Positions 28,401 to 34,400 of a stretch of DNA of 64,000 bases are shown one piece after another. Both the position numbers and the translations under genes were made by a program. Position 1 is the stretch's first letter; every line of letters begins with the position of its first letter. The notes beneath the pieces were generated by a model. It saw only the letters and a list, made by a program, of their open reading frames with translations, did not search any database and was not told the DNA's origin. Source of the stretch: Apostichopus japonicus (Eukaryota > Echinodermata > Holothuroidea > Aspidochirotida > Stichopodidae); contig NC_092576.1 in NCBI RefSeq assembly GCF_037975245.1, positions 1,624,501 through 1,688,500 on the forward strand. Reading direction: 5' to 3'.

Positions 28401-31400
28401 AGTAATGGTGCAACAGGCCATCCCCCCCCCCCCTCAATGCGGCCACATACATATATACTGCAACAGCACACAAACATTCCCACCAGTGATATAACTAGTA
28501 TTTCCCCCCTGGGAACACACACAGTATATTCACTGCGAAAGCAATGCATACTCTATCACAATGGCCGACAGGAGTGAAGAAACTGGTCATGTTTGTTGGA
28601 GAGTTTTGTACCTTCCTGTCTGTTATGATCACAATCAGTGATGACTATCACATTACAACGGTACTATCGTGTGCGTATCAGGTGTGAAGTACAAACAAAC
28701 AGTGGACTTGGTGAAAGTGTGCAGTTCATAGCCTGGGCATTTGTTAACATGCCATATCATATATTTCAACCATTTTCAGTTTCCAAGTTCAGTTTAAGGT
28801 CAGTTAAGAGCATAAGTTTGTGAAACTTCACAGTCTAAAGAAGAAACAAAGGTGCTTTTAAGTTTTCCCGGTGAAGAACGTGACACGCGATGCCAAAATG
28901 CTGAGATTTCACACTGTGTAAAGTGTGAACTTAATACCAACTTGCCAAACACAGGAACAAGATATCTCTATCTCTATTGGTTAATTACTGATGTAAATTT
29001 AAGTACGACTATTCTGATTGGCTGTTAGAGTTGTGTTCTGTTAAAGAGCAATGTTTGTTCTTGATTGGTGAGTCTATTGTTGGTTATTTGCAGCACATAA
29101 TTGCATTGGGCCAGCTACATATAAGTAGATGGTAGATCTGGCTTATTGCCTGGCTGGTCGCTAGGATAGATTCACATATTCAGGCTGTGTAATAATAATT
29201 CCATTTATGTTCAGGTGTTAAAGTTAAAGTGATTTCCTCACAGTTAAATCTTGAATGGTGCACAAAATAATACAGTGCCTCTGTACCTGTGAAGTAGACT
29301 AGACACTGTATACTGATACTAAGTTGTACTCACACTACTCTAATTGTAATCGTACTCACACTACTGTAATTGTAATCGTACTCACACTGCTGTACTCAGA
29401 AGTACAAAGTCTGCGTAAGACATAGGTACTCCCTGTTGTGATGTCAGTCTACATCAAATTGAAAATTGCAATCGAATGCAACATCTGCAGATCAAACCAG
29501 ACCGGCGCATGAAAATTCCTCGAACCCAAAATTTTGTGTGTCAAATTTAGATGAGCTAGTAAATAGCTGTCTATGAAGAAACAGTTAAATGGATGTATCC
29601 ATATAATCTCTTATTCGATGTTGATTAACGTTTGTGCACCAATTAAGTACGAATATTTACACTGCTTGTGCAAAGTAACCACTAAGTTAGGTAACTTGAT
29701 GTAACATGTAGCTCTTTAAGGCAGCACACCCCAGGGTGACACGCACAGCAATGAAAATCATCTGTGGCTGGGATGTGACATTGTCCTAAATTCATTGCCA
29801 GAGTTTAAGAGAACTTTGTAGGATTGGGTTAGCTTTAGAATGTTTGTAAGGTATACTGTATATATTTGCATGTATCAGATAACTTGTTAGCTTCAGGATA
29901 TTTATTTGTGAATATTACAAGGATGGGTCAGAGTAAGACAAAGTTATATGTAAAACCCAACACAAAATGTAGCTTTAGCGTAACATACCCCATACAGTAT
30001 TAATAAACCTGTGTGATATGACATGGAATAGATTTAGTGGTTTCCTATTATGTGTGGATATCACAAGAACAGATCCGTGTAAAATAAAATCATCAAGTTA
30101 AACGACACAAACCGTAGCTAGTATTGTGTATTACATCATCATTAAAATTAGATATCTGAGTTTGTAATATCCAGCTGCAGTTTATATGAACAGGTGTTAA
30201 CATAACGTAATTTGTTTTACAAAAAGTCTCCTAAAGTCTCACAATAATGCAAAACCTCACCTCCAATATGAGTTTGCTATGGAGTAATCTGATGAGATTG
30301 AACATCATGGAAATATAGAAATACAAAGTAAAAAAAAAATAAAAAATTAATAAATATTACTGAAAGGATAAGAAAAGGAAAGAAAAAAAACAAACTTACC
30401 GAGTCCCTAAAATCAGCAACCTTTCCTGTACTTCAGACCACAGACCAACCCTTCTGGTTTGCTTTCGAGACATCAAATGTTAGTCAACCACAGAAATGCA
30501 CTGACTTTATAACTGTGTTTCTTTTTATATCTGTTTGTATTTTTTTGAAAAATGCAAACAATTTCTATTCATAAGAATATCGATTTGAATAGCACCCGTA
30601 CTTCGTCATAGTCCCAGGCTGCAACTTATTGCTACGTCGTCTTAGCTGGATGGCGTGGTTACATTGCCCTTGGGGTTCTATCAATTGAAATTCAACCAGG
30701 CGCGACTGAAATCCTAGTGTGCTGAATAGTGTAATAAATTGTAATTATTGTTCCCCTTTTGCTCTCTTGTTATTTTCTGTTTTTAAAGACGCCCCTGCCT
30801 ATGTGACTTTCCTTCGTTGGTTTCATTGTGATTCTTTGGTCGTGTAGTTTGTTTGTCTGTCTCTATGTGTGTGTGTGTGTTAATAATAGCATTTTGATGA
30901 CTCACTCTGGGCAAGGTTTTTTCTCTTGTGTGGTATCTTTTTTTCTTCACCATCTGCCTTTCTTGTTTGCATTTCGCTTTTCGGTCGCAAGTGATGATTG
31001 CAGCGAGGTTTATTCTTCTCTTGTTTTTTATCATTTTTTTCTGATTACCTTGGAACGATTTTCTTTTTTTTTAACATTTTCTTACATTTATATGATGGGT
31101 TAATTGTTTATTTAGTGAACTGTGTAAACCCTTTGATAACCAATTTACATGTAATGCACTTGCCCGGGTTGACTGCACTTTGTTCACCGGTCACTGGTCC
31201 TCTCCTGGAGTTCTCTTCTGTACTTTCTCATTACTGGTTGGTGGATGTTGTCTATTAAAGCTAACGTGAGACGTGTAGCAATTTATCCTAATAACATAGA
31301 ACAGAGTGAAGTGTCCCTTTATCTTCCTTCCACAATCTACCCCCCCTAACCCCCCACCCTCTCACCCTCACCTGCTATTTGCCAAGTATGTGTTTATTAA

Positions 31401-34400
31401 ACTCACACATACTCTAGTCACCAGGGGTTGCAAACTATGAGGGCCCAATCCCCTCCCCCTCCCCCAAACACCCCCCCTCCCCTCTGCCAGAGAATGTGCT
31501 GAAGGGGCTTGGTTATAGGATCTTAATCATTGTTCATGGACTGTTACAGTAAACGGTTAACCAAATGGTGTAATCTTTTGCTTGGTGTTTCTGTTATGTG
31601 TTGTGTTCTTTACCCTTCTCGATGGAGCGATACTCTTTGCACACTGAAGTGAGAACTGTTCTTGAACTGCGCTATATATGTACAAATATATACACATATA
31701 TGTAATCTGTGTGTTGGAAGAAGGATGAATAACCAAATTGTTCCAAACAATGTTTCTTCTTTTGCTGTCCAGCAGCACAGGCCTTAATCTTTACTCAAAG
31801 CAACTAAGCAAACATCTGTATGTTTTATACTGTAGCCCCCCCCCCTCCTCCACCCCCATCAACACCCACCCTCTCCTGTAAAATGTGTTTATTTCTTCTT
31901 TTGGCAGAATGCTTCCCTACTGATATCTCTTGGCCTACAATATTTATAATAAATTTGTGTAGTACAGTATTTATAAACGGTGTTCCCAGACAACAGCTCA
32001 TTTGTACGTGCAGTTTTTCACACACATTTTATTGATCAACTTTAGCTATATATAAACTTTTGTTTAGTATACATGTGAACACTGTATGACAAGTGGTGGT
32101 TTTCGGTTAGAAGAATAGAGAGGATTCTGTCAACCATGAAGACGAAATCAATCATTTAGTACTGTTGTGTAAGCATTGAACAAAACAGTCACAATCTTTT
32201 ATTAGTGTAAAAACCAAGTTTTCCTTTGATCTTATCTACCAGGTGCCTACAAAACAACATGTTTTTGATCAGTAATTGGAAGGTGTAATCATTGAAACTT
32301 ACTGATTGGAAACTTGACTTATCTGCCTAAAATAGAATATTTAAAAAAAAAAAAAAAATCAAGTGACCCATGTCTATCCAAACTGCCACAGTACTTTCAT
32401 GATATTATTTTAATACCCAATTAGAAAGTAGACAGGTTAAAATCTTTCTGAGAGTTTAACGATAAGAAAGACTTTTTTCCCTTTCCTCTTTTTTGTTGAG
32501 TACTTTCTTTAAACTGTAATGAGATTGTAAACCGTTTGGGATACATAAACTTGAGCCCTTCAACAACACCAATTCTTAACAGTAGTTTAATTTTTTGGAA
32601 GTGAATATCCCCACAACAACCCTTTCTTAACAAGTTATTCCTTCAAGCCCAGCAAAGATCTACTTTGGGGCTTGTGGAAGAGCAAGTTATTTTGCTGAAA
32701 TCTCTGTTAGAGCTCAGCCCCTTTAATGTCTTTTGTTGATAATACCTCTACTGCAGAAAGAGACGTACCATACACACCTAGCCGTCCTGTACCTGAGCGA
32801 AGTCTTAAAACTCCGGGAAAATCCATCCACAAAGGCAGAGACATTAAACTTAGCTAGGTCCAAGCTCAGACACATGCTACAGTTCTCTAATCTCTACAGA
32901 GTTCAGGTTATACTCAGCAAAGTCAAAGAAACGGATATGTATGCAGAATGTGCTGTACTTTATGGGAAGGTGAGTATGATGGTTATACTTACACTTTAAT
33001 AGATGTATGAATTAGGTACTAAGTATGTGTGTACATAGAATGCACTGTACTTTATGGGAAGGTGAGTATGATGGTTATACTTACACTTTAATAGATGTAT
33101 GAATTAGGTACTAAATATGTATGTACATAGAATGCACTGTACTTTATGGGAAGGTGAGTATGATGGTTATACTTACACTTTAATAGATGTATGAATTAGG
33201 TACTAAGTATGTATGTGTGTATGTATGTATGTAGAATGTGCTGAACTTTATGGGAAGGTGAGTATGATGGTTATACTTACACTTTAATAGATGTATGAAT
33301 TAGGTACTAAATATGTATGTACATAGAATGCACTGTACTTTATGGGAAGGTGAGTATGATGGTTATACTTACACTTTAATAGATATATGAATTAGGTACT
33401 AAGTATGTATGTGTGTATGTATGTATGTAGAATGTGCTGTACTTTATGGGAAGGTGAGTATGATGGTTATACTTACACTTTAATAGATGTATGAATTAGG
33501 TACTAAATATGTATGTACATAGAATGCACTGTACTTTATGGGAAGGTGAGTATGATGGTTATACTTACACTTTAATAGATGTATGAATTAGGTACTAAAT
33601 ATGTATGTACATAGAATGCACTGTACTTTATGGGAAGGTGAGTATGATGGTTATACTTACACTTTAATAGATGTATGAATTAGGTACTAAATATGTATGT
33701 ACATAGAATGCACTGTACTTTTTGGGAAGGTGAGTATGATGGTTATACTTACACTTTAATAGATGTATGAAGCAGGTACTAAGTATGTATGTACATAGAA
33801 TGCACTGTACTTTTTGGGAAGGTGAGTATGATGGTTATACTTACACTTTAATAGATGTATGAAGCAGGTACTAAGTATGTATGTGTGTATGTATGTATGT
33901 AGAATGTGCTGTACTTTATGGGAAGGTGAGTATGATGGTGATACTTACTCTTTAATTAGATGTATGAATTGAGTACTAAGTATGTATGTATGTATGTATG
34001 TATGTAGAATGTGCTGTACTTTATGGGAAGGTGAGTATGATGGTTATACTTACACTTTAATAGATGTATGAATTGGGTACTAAGTATGTATGTATGCAGA
34101 ATGCACTGTACTTTATGGGAAGGTGAGTATGATGGTTATACTTACACTTTAATAGATGTATGAATTAGTTACTAAGTATGTATGATTGTAGAATGCGCTG
34201 TACTTTATGGGAAGGTGAGTATGATGGTGATACTCACACTTGGATAAATCAGTTGGGTATACTAAGGTTCTGTCTGCATGTTTCATTAGATAATATGACT
34301 CGCGAAAGAAACAGAATATGATGTGGCGTTTCGGAAAGTAAGTATTACGGTCATGTCCACCTTTTTATATGCAATGAATTAGGAAGTATATTATGAGGTA

